Positions 40,531 through 50,071 of a DNA stretch of 64,000 nucleotides are shown here, in pieces. The notes beneath the pieces were generated by a model. That model was given only the letters and a program-made list of their open reading frames with translations. It did no database searches and had not been told where the DNA came from. Where the stretch lies: contig JAJRWX010000023.1 of assembly GCA_024276605.1 (NCBI GenBank), positions 17,538 through 81,537 of the forward strand. Direction: 5' to 3'. Position 1 is the stretch's first letter; every line of letters begins with the position of its first letter. The DNA comes from Planctomycetota bacterium. Its GTDB lineage: Bacteria > Planctomycetota > Phycisphaerae > UBA1845. The translations under genes and the position numbers were made by a program.

Positions 40531-41496
40531 CTATGAAGGGGTTCGACGAATAATCATTTTCTCAACCGTACTGGACACCGTGGATAATCCAGTCTTTACA
40601 GCTACTTCCGCACCCACCAAGTCAGCCTGTAGCCCCTCAAGCATATCGAGCGAACATCGCTGTAACGTACGCTTCACCGCAGCCGGATCCGAATAAAGTT
40701 TTCTCGCCAGCATGGCCACGGACACACCATTGTCAAAATCGATCTTCGCATCTCGAAGTCGGCGCACGCCCCACGCCAGCCCCGCCACCGCACGGGCCGG
40801 CGCAGCTAAGTCCGTAGCCATTACCTGATCCCAATGCGACAAGGCGCTGCGCACATCACCTGCGGTCATCGCGTCTGAAACGGCAAATACTTTTTCTTCT
40901 CGATGTCGTCCGGTCAGTGCCTCGATATCTTGCTCGCTGATCTCACTGCGCCTCCCCACAAACACTGACAGCTTAGCCAGTTCAGCATCAAGTGCCGTAA
41001 TCGAGTCACCAACATGATCGCGCAAACGTCGTGCCGCCTCAAACCCTACATGCTTGCCGTAGGTCGTCTTCGCTCGTGAAACCAACCAACTCGACACGCC
41101 CCTACCCTTGGGAGACTCACAAACAAAGACCGTGCCCGAGGCTGCAATCAGCTTGTATAAGCGCGTATTTTTCGGCAACGTCTTACAGATCAATACCAAT
41201 GTGCCATCGACCGCCGGATCTTTACAGTAACGCTCCAACGCAGCTCGGTTCGCCGAAATAAAGGTATCCGCCGCATCGACAATCACCAATCGACGACCAC
41301 CCAACAGCGATAAGGTGCGCACTTCATCGAGCACATCAACCAACTTGGCTTTGCTACCATCCACTTCGACGACCGATGCCGGATCAAACGCCTCGCCCAT
41401 GGCATCCTTGATCCCCTGCAAAGCATCGAGCAGAAAAAGACGCTCCGTGCCGACAATCGCGTAAACACAAGCACACGCTTGAGACGAAGAGGACAT
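40531..41496 (-). CDS. holA: DNA polymerase III subunit delta (HolA-like)
   Basis: VYAIVGTERLFLLDALQGIKDAMG, TLSLLGGRRLVIVDAADTFISANRAALERYCKDP, SWLVSRAKTTYGKHVGFEAARRLRDHVGDSITALDAELAKLSVFVG. Confidence 0.85.
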   Translation of the reverse strand: MSSSSQACACVYAIVGTERLFLLDALQGIKDAMGEAFDPASVVEVDGSKAKLVDVLDEVRTLSLLGGRRLVIVDAADTFISANRAALERYCKDPAVDGTLVLICKTLPKNTRLYKLIAASGTVFVCESPKGRGVSSWLVSRAKTTYGKHVGFEAARRLRDHVGDSITALDAELAKLSVFVGRRSEISEQDIEALTGRHREEKVFAVSDAMTAGDVRSALSHWDQVMATDLAAPARAVAGLAWGVRRLRDAKIDFDNGVSVAMLARKLYSDPAAVKRTLQRCSLDMLEGLQADLVGAEVAVKTGLSTVSSTVEKMIIRRTPS

Positions 41497-41514
41497 TTAT
41501 TTAGCTTCCTTTCC

Positions 41515-42771
41515 CTAACGAACCGTCCGACTGCCCATATCCATCAGCGACAAACGCTTGCGCGATTCATCAATCACCGCATGCGCGTTCGGATCGATCT
41601 GTGTGGCCCGGGCATAACACTCTCGGGCCAGCATCTCATCCCCCTGAAAGATAGCCACATCGCCCAGATGCATCCAGGTCTCCGCATCGTCGGGTTGATA
41701 TCGCAAAATGGTACGCAATCGCTGAGCAGCCTGACTGTACTCTCTACGTTGGCGATGTACACGGGCTGATCCTAACAAAGCACTGCGCTGCGCTGGTGCT
41801 TGCCGTAAGGCCAACTCATACGCCCCCTGAGACCGATCGAAATCTCCCAGCAGATACAAAATGTCAGCCATCTCCGTCAGCGCCTCCGTCATAGACGGAT
41901 TTAGCTTGATGGCATGTCGAAGCTTTGCCACGCTACGACGATAATCCTGCTGGTCGCGTAGACTTAACGCCTCAGCATAAAGCCGAGCGGCTCGTGTTTT
42001 ATCCGTGTCCTGACGACTGTCATACACAGGTTCTGGCATGGTCGTAGACGCGCCCATCGTCGGACGAGACCTGGAAGGTGTTGTCAGCATGGACGCCACC
42101 GCTGTGCGGCGTAGACGTACTTCACGGGACTCACTAAGTACGCGATTCCCACCACGATCGGTAACCGCCACCCGCACGGAAAGTCGCCCCACCAACCCTT
42201 CAGGGATGGGCCAATCATAACGCCCGGTATTCGATAAAGGCCTATCAAACATAGGCTCCCACTGGTCGCCGTCTTCACGTTGGTATGACAGCTCAATCGG
42301 ACGATCAGTCAAATGCGTATCAACAGCGTTCCAGCGTAGTTGCAACAACGAACGGCCAAGATGCTCGATCTGCCGCAATTCATGCAATTGTACGATAGGG
42401 GGTGTGAAATCAACAAAAGCTTTATGATGCGCTTGCGATTGAGGCCTGGGTATTCCACTTGACACCCCAACCTCATTCGTGATCACAAAGAAAAACTCGT
42501 ATTGCCCTTCCTCCGTAGCGACAAACGCTATCGGGGATTGCCGATCTCCATCCGTGCCGTACAAACGCCAATCCCCGCTCGTACCCGTGCGATACCACAA
42601 CTCAACCTGCGTGACGGGTAGCGCATCGGCGTTAATCAAATACCCGATGTCGAATCGTTGGGACTGCACTTGCTGCACAGGCTCAGCCACACTTACAGGT
42701 ATGAGGGATGGCCATAAAGCCACAAAAACTATAACCCGTAGATCGAAGATGTGTACACGCAGCATATCCAC
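41515..42771 (-). CDS. Exported TPR-repeat protein
   Basis: Tandem TPRs in the C-terminal half (MTEALTEMADILYLLGDFDRSQGAYELALRQAP, RSALLGSARVHRQRREYSQAAQRLRTILRYQP, AETWMHLGDVAIFQGDEMLARECYARATQIDP); N-terminal signal sequence. Confidence 0.8.
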   Translation of the reverse strand: MDMLRVHIFDLRVIVFVALWPSLIPVSVAEPVQQVQSQRFDIGYLINADALPVTQVELWYRTGTSGDWRLYGTDGDRQSPIAFVATEEGQYEFFFVITNEVGVSSGIPRPQSQAHHKAFVDFTPPIVQLHELRQIEHLGRSLLQLRWNAVDTHLTDRPIELSYQREDGDQWEPMFDRPLSNTGRYDWPIPEGLVGRLSVRVAVTDRGGNRVLSESREVRLRRTAVASMLTTPSRSRPTMGASTTMPEPVYDSRQDTDKTRAARLYAEALSLRDQQDYRRSVAKLRHAIKLNPSMTEALTEMADILYLLGDFDRSQGAYELALRQAPAQRSALLGSARVHRQRREYSQAAQRLRTILRYQPDDAETWMHLGDVAIFQGDEMLARECYARATQIDPNAHAVIDESRKRLSLMDMGSRTVR

Positions 42772-43284
42772 CAGCCGCTTTCATTAAATTGTCAATGCGC
42801 GCTCATCCATGACCGCCCGTGGCCAAGTATCGGCACCCAAATACGTAGCGCTACATTAAATACGGGATGTGCTACACGTCGAAAAATGACGTCTCGACGT
42901 TACGGAAACGATATTCGTAACAACGAATTATTTCGTTGATAACCCTGAAATGCAGTCCGACAATCAGTCCCTGCACTGCTAACGAAGATTCCTGCTCATC
43001 TCGTTAACGTCGGCCCTTAAAATGTGTCTAACTAAAGCAATAACATAAGGTTACGTCAATATATGATAAATTACCCATCGCACTGCCACTATACTGCAAC
43101 GCAACATGCCTACCTGCAAACAATTATTTATTTAACCAAGAAACTGTGCAAATGTGAGCGCAAAAGGTGGAAACTGCCGATTATTGCTTTGCGATGGTCG
43201 GGACGGTCTGATAGACTTCCCGGCGGTTGGCCGACGCCGGTCAACAATGACCAGACCAATTGAGTTATTTGGAGAAGAATCCAT

Positions 43285-43464
43285 ATGGAGGATTACGAAC
43301 GACTACGCGAGTTGGTTGAGTCTGCAGCTGAAGACATCAAGAAGGCCAGCGGCGGTAACAAAGCGGCGGGTACGCGCGTGCGGAAAACCATGCAGGAAAT
43401 CAAGGAAGCCGCACAGACGGTCAGAAAGAAGATTCTTGAGGTCCGTTCCCAAGAAGCAGCATAG
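43285..43464 (+). CDS. Histone H1-like (Hc1-type) small basic protein
   Basis: Manual translation from ATG at 43285: MEDYERLRELVESAAEDIKKASGGNKAAGTRVRKTMQEIKEAAQTVRKKILEVRSQEAA*; GNKAAGTRVRK..M..IK matches the Hc1 family pattern. GGAG ribosome-binding site just upstream. Not in the ORF track. Confidence 0.8.
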   Translation: MEDYERLRELVESAAEDIKKASGGNKAAGTRVRKTMQEIKEAAQTVRKKILEVRSQEAA

Positions 43465-43546
43465 ACTATTCACGACAACGGAAGCAGTGCAAACCCACGG
43501 TGGGAGTCTGCGCTTTTGAGCGTTGTATTGTACTCAGGCCCAACTT

Positions 43547-44023
43547 ATGCCCCCACAGCTACTTATTGACCCGGCGAAGGTCGATCTGACGCGGGTCTGC
43601 CTGACGAAAGAGCAGATATACGATTTGCTGCCACACCGTCACGAGTTTTCGTTGCTCGATGGTGTGTGTTACAGTGATCCTGTGTTACCTGGAATGATCG
43701 CGTTTTGCGACGTGACGCCGGAGGCATGGTGGGTGCGCGGGCATGTGCCCGGTATGCCGCTATTACCCGGTGTTCTTATGCTGGAGATGGCGGCCCAACT
43801 CTCCGCTGTACAAGCCAAGCTTCATCATGGTTTTGATAACTTCGTCGCTTTCGGAGGTGTCGATTCGTGCAAGTTTCGAGAAACGGTCGTTCCTCCCGCG
43901 CGCCTATACATTGTGTCGGTTGGTCGAGGTGCCAGAAAACGTCGCATTATTGCAGATACACAAGGCATGATCGACGGACGTGTCATTTTCGAAGCTAACA
44001 TCACCGGACTGGGGATTCGTTAA
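43547..44023 (+). CDS. FabZ-like 3-hydroxyacyl-ACP dehydratase (hot-dog fold)
   Basis: YDLLPHRHEFSLLDGVCYSD..., WWVRGHVPGMPLLPGVLMLEMAAQLSAVQAK. Confidence 0.85.
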   Translation: MPPQLLIDPAKVDLTRVCLTKEQIYDLLPHRHEFSLLDGVCYSDPVLPGMIAFCDVTPEAWWVRGHVPGMPLLPGVLMLEMAAQLSAVQAKLHHGFDNFVAFGGVDSCKFRETVVPPARLYIVSVGRGARKRRIIADTQGMIDGRVIFEANITGLGIR

Positions 44024-44109
44024 CCCGTGGTCATCAAGCAGTCACCCATAGCGCTTGCGCTACAGCGGGTCCATGACACTTTCGGCGACTTCAGCGTCGT
44101 ACCTGAATA

Positions 44110-44390
44110 CAGCCTGAAAGGCTGACCGAAAGTAGCCGTGGGCAAGTCCGCCGCAGGCGGACGCCGCTCACGGTAAACCCAACATGCGTTCCATTCGACC
44201 CTGCAGGGGTCGCACAAGCGCCTCGTCGCACACATCTCGCAGAATAGACGACCCTTTCAGGGTCGAGCGTCTTGGTGTTGGAGCAATCCGGTGGCGGCGT
44301 CCGCCTGAGGCGGACGCCGCCACCGGCTACTCCAGAGCAGGCTTTCAGCCTGTAACAACTGCCGCCGATTCTGTCACGGACCCTGCAATC
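44110..44390. repeat. Cluster of short palindromes (REP-like)
   Basis: CAGCCTGAAAGGCTG (44110-44124), GTCCGCCGCAGGCGGAC (44146-44162), CGACCCTGCAGGGGTCG (44196-44212), CGACCCTTTCAGGGTCG (44249-44265), 18-bp perfect stem CCGGTGGCGGCGTCCGCC-TGA-GGCGGACGCCGCCACCGG (44288-44326), CAGGCTTTCAGCCTG (44338-44352), then ACTGCCGCCGATTC repeated twice. Confidence 0.85.
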
Positions 44391-44511
44391 ACTGCCGCCG
44401 ATTCCGTCATACACCCCGCTTCAGCCTCCTTCGCTTTAGCGACTCGCTTTTTTGAATCCATCTTCCGGGAAATGATGAGTATTGACCGCTACACAATAAA
44501 AGAGCTTTGCG

Positions 44512-45831
44512 TTAGTGACGAGCACTATTACCACGAATTGGTTCGTGACAGTGCGGGCAACACATGGTTTTAAGCTTGGTCCAGCGTTGGGCGTAGACAT
44601 GTTCTCGGCATTGTAGTTCCTGTGCTCGTGCATCAATCTCTTGCTTGCGCCGATCTTGCTCTGCAGCGGCCGCCAAAATATCATCCTTTTGCTGCTGCAT
44701 CAAAGCCAACTGGGCCATTAGCTCGTGCTCACGCTTTGACAACTGATCTTGATACTGCGTTAAATCATGAAGTTGGCCACGAAGCTGTGCATCCTTAGCG
44801 TCAAGTTCCAACACACGAGCGGTTAGGTCAGCATCTTGCCGGGTAAGCTTCTGGGCGTCGTCTTGAAGCTTGGCTTCCCACTTATTGAGTCTCTGCCATG
44901 ACTCCGTTATATCGCCTTCAAGCTTGGACAACTGGTTTCCGATCTCTCCGAGCGTTTCTTGCGGTGCTTCACCATGCATCGACGACTGCAAAATCTCAGT
45001 CATAGGCGTTTGTTCTTCCACGCCAGCCGCAATGAGATCGAGTTCACCGCCCTGTTCTGTTGGACCGTCTTCAACAAACTCCTTGTGCGAAGTGTCGGGA
45101 GATGGCGATATCTCGGACACTTCTTTCGTTTCATCCGCCCCCTCCCATACTAAAGCTAGTGTAAATGGTCCTACACCTAACCTGTCACCACTAATGAGTT
45201 TCGATTGCTCCACCTGCACGCTATTCACACTGACACCACTCACGCTACCTAGATCGAAAATAGCACCACCATCGAGATACTTAAACAGCACGGCATGACG
45301 AGGTGACACTTGGTCATGTTGCACCATAATATCCGCTAACTCATGGCGACCGATCAGCGCAACCGCTGCCGATAGTTCCCAGGTAGTGTCCGTATGAGAT
45401 AGACTGATACGAATCGGTTTCGCAAACTGCGTAGGCTCCACAAACTGTCGCCCGCTAGCGGAATCATCGCTGTCCCCTTCCGGTATGCGGATAGCCACTT
45501 GAATTTTCGTACCGCCAACAACGACCACGTCACCATCACTAAGAACCATTAAATCCACCGGTTTACCATTGCACATCGTACCGCCGGAGGTGTGCAAATC
45601 TTTCAGCAACACCTCTGATCCCGTATTCACAATCACGCAATGGGATTTACTGATTAACTGATCACGAAGGACGATGTGCGAAGGACGGCGGGAACCTAAC
45701 AGCGTAACCGGGCGTCGTATATTCCAGGTCTTTTGCCCGGCAGTGCCCATACCGGCTGTAACACGCACCTGAGGTGCTGAAGACGGCAACTCGAGATCAC
45801 CGCGAACAGGTTGCACAAGTAACGCATTCAT
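44512..45831 (-). CDS. Tandem FHA-domain protein with coiled coil and C-terminal CxxC motif
   Basis: FHA-1 (VTLLGSRRPSHIVLRDQLISKSHCVIVNTGSEVLLKDLHTSGGTMCNGKPV), FHA-2 (VALIGRHELADIMVQHDQVSPRHAVLFKYLDGGAIFDLGSVSGVSVNSVQV), long coiled coil, CCPHCHEPI near C-terminus. Confidence 0.85.
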   Translation of the reverse strand: MNALLVQPVRGDLELPSSAPQVRVTAGMGTAGQKTWNIRRPVTLLGSRRPSHIVLRDQLISKSHCVIVNTGSEVLLKDLHTSGGTMCNGKPVDLMVLSDGDVVVVGGTKIQVAIRIPEGDSDDSASGRQFVEPTQFAKPIRISLSHTDTTWELSAAVALIGRHELADIMVQHDQVSPRHAVLFKYLDGGAIFDLGSVSGVSVNSVQVEQSKLISGDRLGVGPFTLALVWEGADETKEVSEISPSPDTSHKEFVEDGPTEQGGELDLIAAGVEEQTPMTEILQSSMHGEAPQETLGEIGNQLSKLEGDITESWQRLNKWEAKLQDDAQKLTRQDADLTARVLELDAKDAQLRGQLHDLTQYQDQLSKREHELMAQLALMQQQKDDILAAAAEQDRRKQEIDARAQELQCREHVYAQRWTKLKTMCCPHCHEPIRGNSARH

Positions 45832-46261
45832 TTCCGCCCTCCCCCAATTATCTGCAAAACCCCAACCAAGCGTCCTGGGATATCGACAACACGATTTGTT
45901 AATCTATCCCCGGAAAAGATCGACTTCACCAGACGATTGTCTAAGCAGGGTGCATCAGGCCCGCCATAGCACAACGCGCTTATTTACATAGCGTCGCAGC
46001 ACGAAAAAAGTCGGAACAATCCAAGCCTTAAACCGCCACGCCATAAAAAAGCTTGTACTAGACAATCTCATCGCCCGAATCCAGGCGATACCACATAGCG
46101 AGAAACAGCCTATCGCTTGTATCAACCAGGCAAACTAGGCTATCTCTCCACTACAAGATACGATGTAGGATACCTGCGGGGCAAATGACAGAGCTTTGCG
46201 GACGTGATTGATTTTATAAGAACAAAGCGGCTTTTTTTTGCCGCCCATCCAAGGAGTACCT

Positions 46262-47002
46262 ATGACAGTCTCGCAGCGGACCATCCTTTTGACCAACGAC
46301 GACGGTTATACATCGCCCGGTATCATAGCCGCTTATCAGGCCATCCGTCATCTCGGCCATGTTCACGTCGTCGCACCGAGTAGCGAACGGTCCGCTTGTA
46401 GCCATACGATCACACAGAAAGGTCCGATTATCGTCAAGCGAATCACCCATCAGCCGTTTGGGCAAATATTCGCCGTCGATGGAACACCCGCGGATTGCGT
46501 TCGTGTCGCTCTGACTGAGTTGATCACTGAGTCTGTCGATTTGGTCGTGTCCGGTATCAACCACGGCGCTAATGCCGGGGTGGATACCTTCTACTCGGGC
46601 ACCGTCGCGGCTGCCCGAGAGGCGGCGATCATGGGTGTGAAAGGTATCGCTATATCTCAAGCACTGCGCAAAGACCTGGACACGGATTGGTCCGTGACTG
46701 CTAGTACAGCGGCGATTGTCATGGATACCATCATGGACGAATCTCTACCCGCGCCTGGATTCTGGTCCATCAACCTACCCGCACCCATTCCCGATAATCC
46801 AAAAGAGCACATTCACCGCGTCCCAACCTCCATCGCAGCCGCGCCGATGAGTTTCGATCGCCACACCAAAGACGAGGGCCAAACATTCGAGCTAACCTAT
46901 TGCGGTAACTATTGGGTACGAGAAGATGAAGAAAAGACGGATTACACCGTGGTACGCAACGGTGGCATCACCGTGACACCCATTCCGCTAAGAGCCGTGT
47001 AA
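46262..47002 (+). CDS. surE: 5'/3'-nucleotidase SurE
   Basis: TILLTNDDGYTSPGIIAAYQAI, VVAPSSERSACSHTIT, VDGTPADCVRVAL, VVSGINHGANAGVDTFYSGTVAAAREAAIMG. Confidence 0.95.
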   Translation: MTVSQRTILLTNDDGYTSPGIIAAYQAIRHLGHVHVVAPSSERSACSHTITQKGPIIVKRITHQPFGQIFAVDGTPADCVRVALTELITESVDLVVSGINHGANAGVDTFYSGTVAAAREAAIMGVKGIAISQALRKDLDTDWSVTASTAAIVMDTIMDESLPAPGFWSINLPAPIPDNPKEHIHRVPTSIAAAPMSFDRHTKDEGQTFELTYCGNYWVREDEEKTDYTVVRNGGITVTPIPLRAV

Positions 47003-47044
47003 ATGCGCAGTTGCCATCGTACCCAGGTAGTGCGAGTCGACCTG

Positions 47045-47245
47045 CCTCCGCACGCATATCAACATCGCAGCGGGTGAAACCCGCCCTACCTTCGTCATGT
47101 CAAATGAAGCGCCAAATCCGAGCGGCGAGCGCGAGCGACCCGTGTCTTCAAAACGCCATAGACGCCGCAATCACGTAACGCGGGTGCCAATAGTGGAGGC
47201 AGGTCAACCTTTCGCCAATTGGCATTGGCGAAAGAACGACCTGCC
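47045..47245. repeat. Intergenic repeat family copy 1 (includes a 48-nt hairpin at 47198-47245)
   Basis: CCTCCGCACGCATATCAACATCGCAGCGGGTGAAACCCGCC; CCAAATCCGAGCGGCGAGCGCGAGCGACCCGTGTCTTC (47113-47150); hairpin GGCAGGTC-AAC-CTTTCGCCAAT-TGGC-ATTGGCGAAAG-AAC-GACCTGCC. Confidence 0.9.
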
Positions 47246-47308
47246 CTACCGGACTGCGTGGACGTCTATTATCAATGGCTACAATCCAGTCCCTGTCTAC
47301 GTTATAAA

Positions 47309-48460
47309 TTAATCTACGGCACGACTCGGTGGAACATCCTCCATTGGTAGGTCGTGAGATTTTAACACGCCTAGAGAAATCCCAATTCTCCTCAGTTGGA
47401 TCATTTCGGGCCGCATGTTGGGACGGAAACTACCCCCCTTTTTATCGCAGTGTTGCGCACGGGCTAGTATAGAATCTCGAATTTCGCTTTTGGGCAATCC
47501 TAATTCCACGGCTCGTTCAATCGCCCACGCTCGCACGTCCGCGTATGGATCTTCATCAGAGGCGATATATTCTAAAAGATTTTTCGGAGGGTGCTGTAGC
47601 TCAATTTTCTGGATACTGTGTTTAATGAACAGGCGCATTGTAGGATTATCCTTAAACGGTGCTCGCAAAGACTTGAGATTGTCCAATATTTCTTCGTCAC
47701 CAAGATAAGCAAGTGTCGCAGCGGCTCCGGCGGAAATGCCGCCTCCCATTTGTTGATTGTTTGCAGGTTCTCGGAAAATTTTACGGAGACCTTCACGAAA
47801 ATCGGGATCGTCTAAACTTACTACAGACGCATAAGTAAGAGGTATAGGATAGTCACGAAGCATGGAAAGCGCAAACGCTTGGCGCTGTGCCTTTGGTCCA
47901 TTGCAGGCCTCCAAAATTTGCGCCCAATGAAAAATACGTGGGGGGGTGGTAAATCCCGTTTCGTAAAACTCCGCTGTAAGTGTGAAAGCTGGTTCACAAT
48001 CAGTCATGACTGCCTGAAGCTGGCCAATTCCCTCAAGCTTACCGGCACCTGAAAAAAGTATACTCATTGCGTGCATCGTAGGCGGGTCACCCCACCGACG
48101 ACCAGCTGGTGTTGCCATCCTTTCGTTCGCCTTCGCTAGCCAACCACGCACGATGCCAATAAAGTCTCTTGCGATTTCCTCGTCAGCGATCTCACAAGCC
48201 ATTGGTATGCACTCGATCAATATATTCCTTGGAGTTATGTCGTTAGTAAGCATAGCGCGTATTTTCTGCCAAGCCGCTTTGTCGCCAATGGAACAGGCAT
48301 CTTTAACTTCCTCAATACGTCTTGGCGAAGGCAGCCTACCACCTGCGGCAAGGCTACGAAAACGTGCATCGATGACATCGAGGCAGGCCGAGGTTCCATT
48401 TGCTGGCACCTGCACCATGAAAACGAGCGAGATCAGCGTCGTCGAGAATGTAATTATCAT
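47309..48460 (-). CDS. Exported hypothetical protein, tandem paralogue 1
   Basis: Signal peptide MIITFSTTLISLVFMVQVPANGTSA; extensive similarity to the next gene (SACLDVIDAR, EVKDACSIGDKAAWQKIRAMLTNDITPRN, EYIASDEDPYADVRAWAIERAVELGLPKSEIRD). The ORF extension to 48574 is repeat-derived, so start set at 48460. Confidence 0.7.
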   Translation of the reverse strand: MIITFSTTLISLVFMVQVPANGTSACLDVIDARFRSLAAGGRLPSPRRIEEVKDACSIGDKAAWQKIRAMLTNDITPRNILIECIPMACEIADEEIARDFIGIVRGWLAKANERMATPAGRRWGDPPTMHAMSILFSGAGKLEGIGQLQAVMTDCEPAFTLTAEFYETGFTTPPRIFHWAQILEACNGPKAQRQAFALSMLRDYPIPLTYASVVSLDDPDFREGLRKIFREPANNQQMGGGISAGAAATLAYLGDEEILDNLKSLRAPFKDNPTMRLFIKHSIQKIELQHPPKNLLEYIASDEDPYADVRAWAIERAVELGLPKSEIRDSILARAQHCDKKGGSFRPNMRPEMIQLRRIGISLGVLKSHDLPMEDVPPSRAVD

Positions 48461-48496
48461 CAGTGACTTCTTAATGGATTTTCCAGGTTTCACCCA

Positions 48497-48538
48497 CCTC
48501 CGCACGATCATCATAATCGCGGCGGGTGAAATCCGTCC
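48497..48538. repeat. Intergenic repeat family copy 2 (partial)
   Basis: CCTCCGCACGATCATCATAATCGCGGCGGGTGAAATCCGTCC. Confidence 0.75.
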
Positions 48539-48601
48539 GGTGTCGCTGCGTGAATGTCTATTACTAATGTCCATATTCCTTGCTATAGATTACGTCATGG
48601 C

Positions 48602-49759
48602 CTACGGTTTTTTGCGGCCCTCTGGAATATCTTCCGAAGGAAGATCGTGATCCTTCAGTACACCCAAGGAAATCCCGATTCTCCTAAGCTCGACAAGTTC
48701 AATCCGCATGTTTGGGTAACGTCCGCGCCCTATAGGCTTACAATGTTGAGCGTAGGCAAGCACAGCTTCTCGAATGTCGCTCTTTGGCAATCCGATTTCC
48801 ACGGCCCGTTCAATCGCCCACGCTCGCACGCTCACATATGGATCTTCGTCAGAGGCAATATATTCTAAGAGTTTCTCAGGAGGGTGCTGCATCTCAATCT
48901 TCTGAATGCTGTGTTTGATGAACATGCGCATCGTAGGATTATCCTTAAAGGGGTCACGAAGCGCCTTGAGATCATTCAAGATTTCTTTATCGCCAAGATG
49001 CGCAAGCGTCACCGCGACGCCAGCAAAAACACCGTCTGTATTATCTCGACCGTAGACAGTATCTTGAAAGAGTTTACGGAGATCCTTGCGAAAATTGGGA
49101 TCATCCAAGCTTACGACTGGCGGATGGTGAAGAAGATTTCCATAAACGTTAAGCATAGAAAGTGCAAACGCTTCGCGCTGCGCCTTTGGGCCGCAACATG
49201 CGTCGAGAACGTCCCACCAACGAAAGCGCCGCCGAATAAGCATGAATTCCGCTTCGCAAATTGTTGCTGTAAGCGTAAACGCTGGTTCACAATCAGTCAT
49301 GACAGCCTGAAGCTGACCAAGCCCTTCGATGGCAACAACACCCACCAGGCCTACGCGAATCGAATGCTTGGTTGGCAGCCCGCCCAATGTACGATCGGTC
49401 GGTTGTGTTGGTCTGGCTATTTTCTTCGCCTCTGCCAGCCAGCCGATCATGATGCCAATGAGATCATTAGCGATTTCCTCATCGGCGATCGCACAGGCTA
49501 TACGGATGCTCTCTGACCGAACATTCCTCGGAATTATGTCATTCGTTATAGTCCTACGTAGTTTTTCCCAAGCGGCTTTATCGCCGACTGTACAAGCGTC
49601 CTTAACTTCTTGCATATGAACAAGCGGAGACGATGTGACAGCAGCCGCAGCCTTACTTTGACGTGCATTGATTACGTCGAGGCAAGCCGAAGCGCCAGGA
49701 ACTTGTACTTGAGCCATGAGAGCGAGGGAAAACAATGTCGTTAAGCATGTAGTTGTCAT
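48602..49759 (-). CDS. Exported hypothetical protein, tandem paralogue 2
   Basis: Signal peptide MTTTCLTTLFSLALMAQVQVPGASA; paralogous to 47309-48460 along its whole length. Confidence 0.7.
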   Translation of the reverse strand: MTTTCLTTLFSLALMAQVQVPGASACLDVINARQSKAAAAVTSSPLVHMQEVKDACTVGDKAAWEKLRRTITNDIIPRNVRSESIRIACAIADEEIANDLIGIMIGWLAEAKKIARPTQPTDRTLGGLPTKHSIRVGLVGVVAIEGLGQLQAVMTDCEPAFTLTATICEAEFMLIRRRFRWWDVLDACCGPKAQREAFALSMLNVYGNLLHHPPVVSLDDPNFRKDLRKLFQDTVYGRDNTDGVFAGVAVTLAHLGDKEILNDLKALRDPFKDNPTMRMFIKHSIQKIEMQHPPEKLLEYIASDEDPYVSVRAWAIERAVEIGLPKSDIREAVLAYAQHCKPIGRGRYPNMRIELVELRRIGISLGVLKDHDLPSEDIPEGRKKP

Positions 49760-49792
49760 CAGTTTCTCCTCTATGGATTCTGACGGGTTTTA

Positions 49793-49991
49793 CCTGCTTC
49801 CGCACGCACATCAAAATCGCGGCGGGTGGAACCCGCCCTACGCCGTGTCAAAACGTAGCGCCAAATCCGAGCGGCGAGCGCGAGCGACCCGTGTCTTCAA
49901 CACACCATAGGCGCCGCGAGCACATAGAATTCTCATAGTGTGTGTGACCATCCCGAGACACCGGGCGCTGGCGCTTGCGGCTCGGATTTGG
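49793..49991. repeat. Intergenic repeat family copy 3 plus an inverted diverged copy
   Basis: CCAAATCCGAGCGGCGAGCGCGAGCGACCCGTGTCTTC at 49861-49898 and the reverse-complement variant CCAAATCCGAGCCGCAAGCGCCAGCGCCCGGTGTCTC at 49955-49991. Confidence 0.85.
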
Positions 49992-50071
49992 CGGGGGAGA
50001 CGGTATCCACGCACCGCGACGGTGATGTATGTACGGAGGCGGCTCAATTTGTATAGTGGGAAACATGTTCT

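Noticed and set aside
44110-44352. Series of rho-independent terminators
   Set aside because: Several stems are strong but lack T-tracts and occur as a cluster; a REP-like palindrome array is a better description.
48461-48574. N-terminal extension of ORF 47309-48574
   Set aside because: Encoded by an intergenic repeat copy (48497-48538); paralogue alignment supports the start at 48460.
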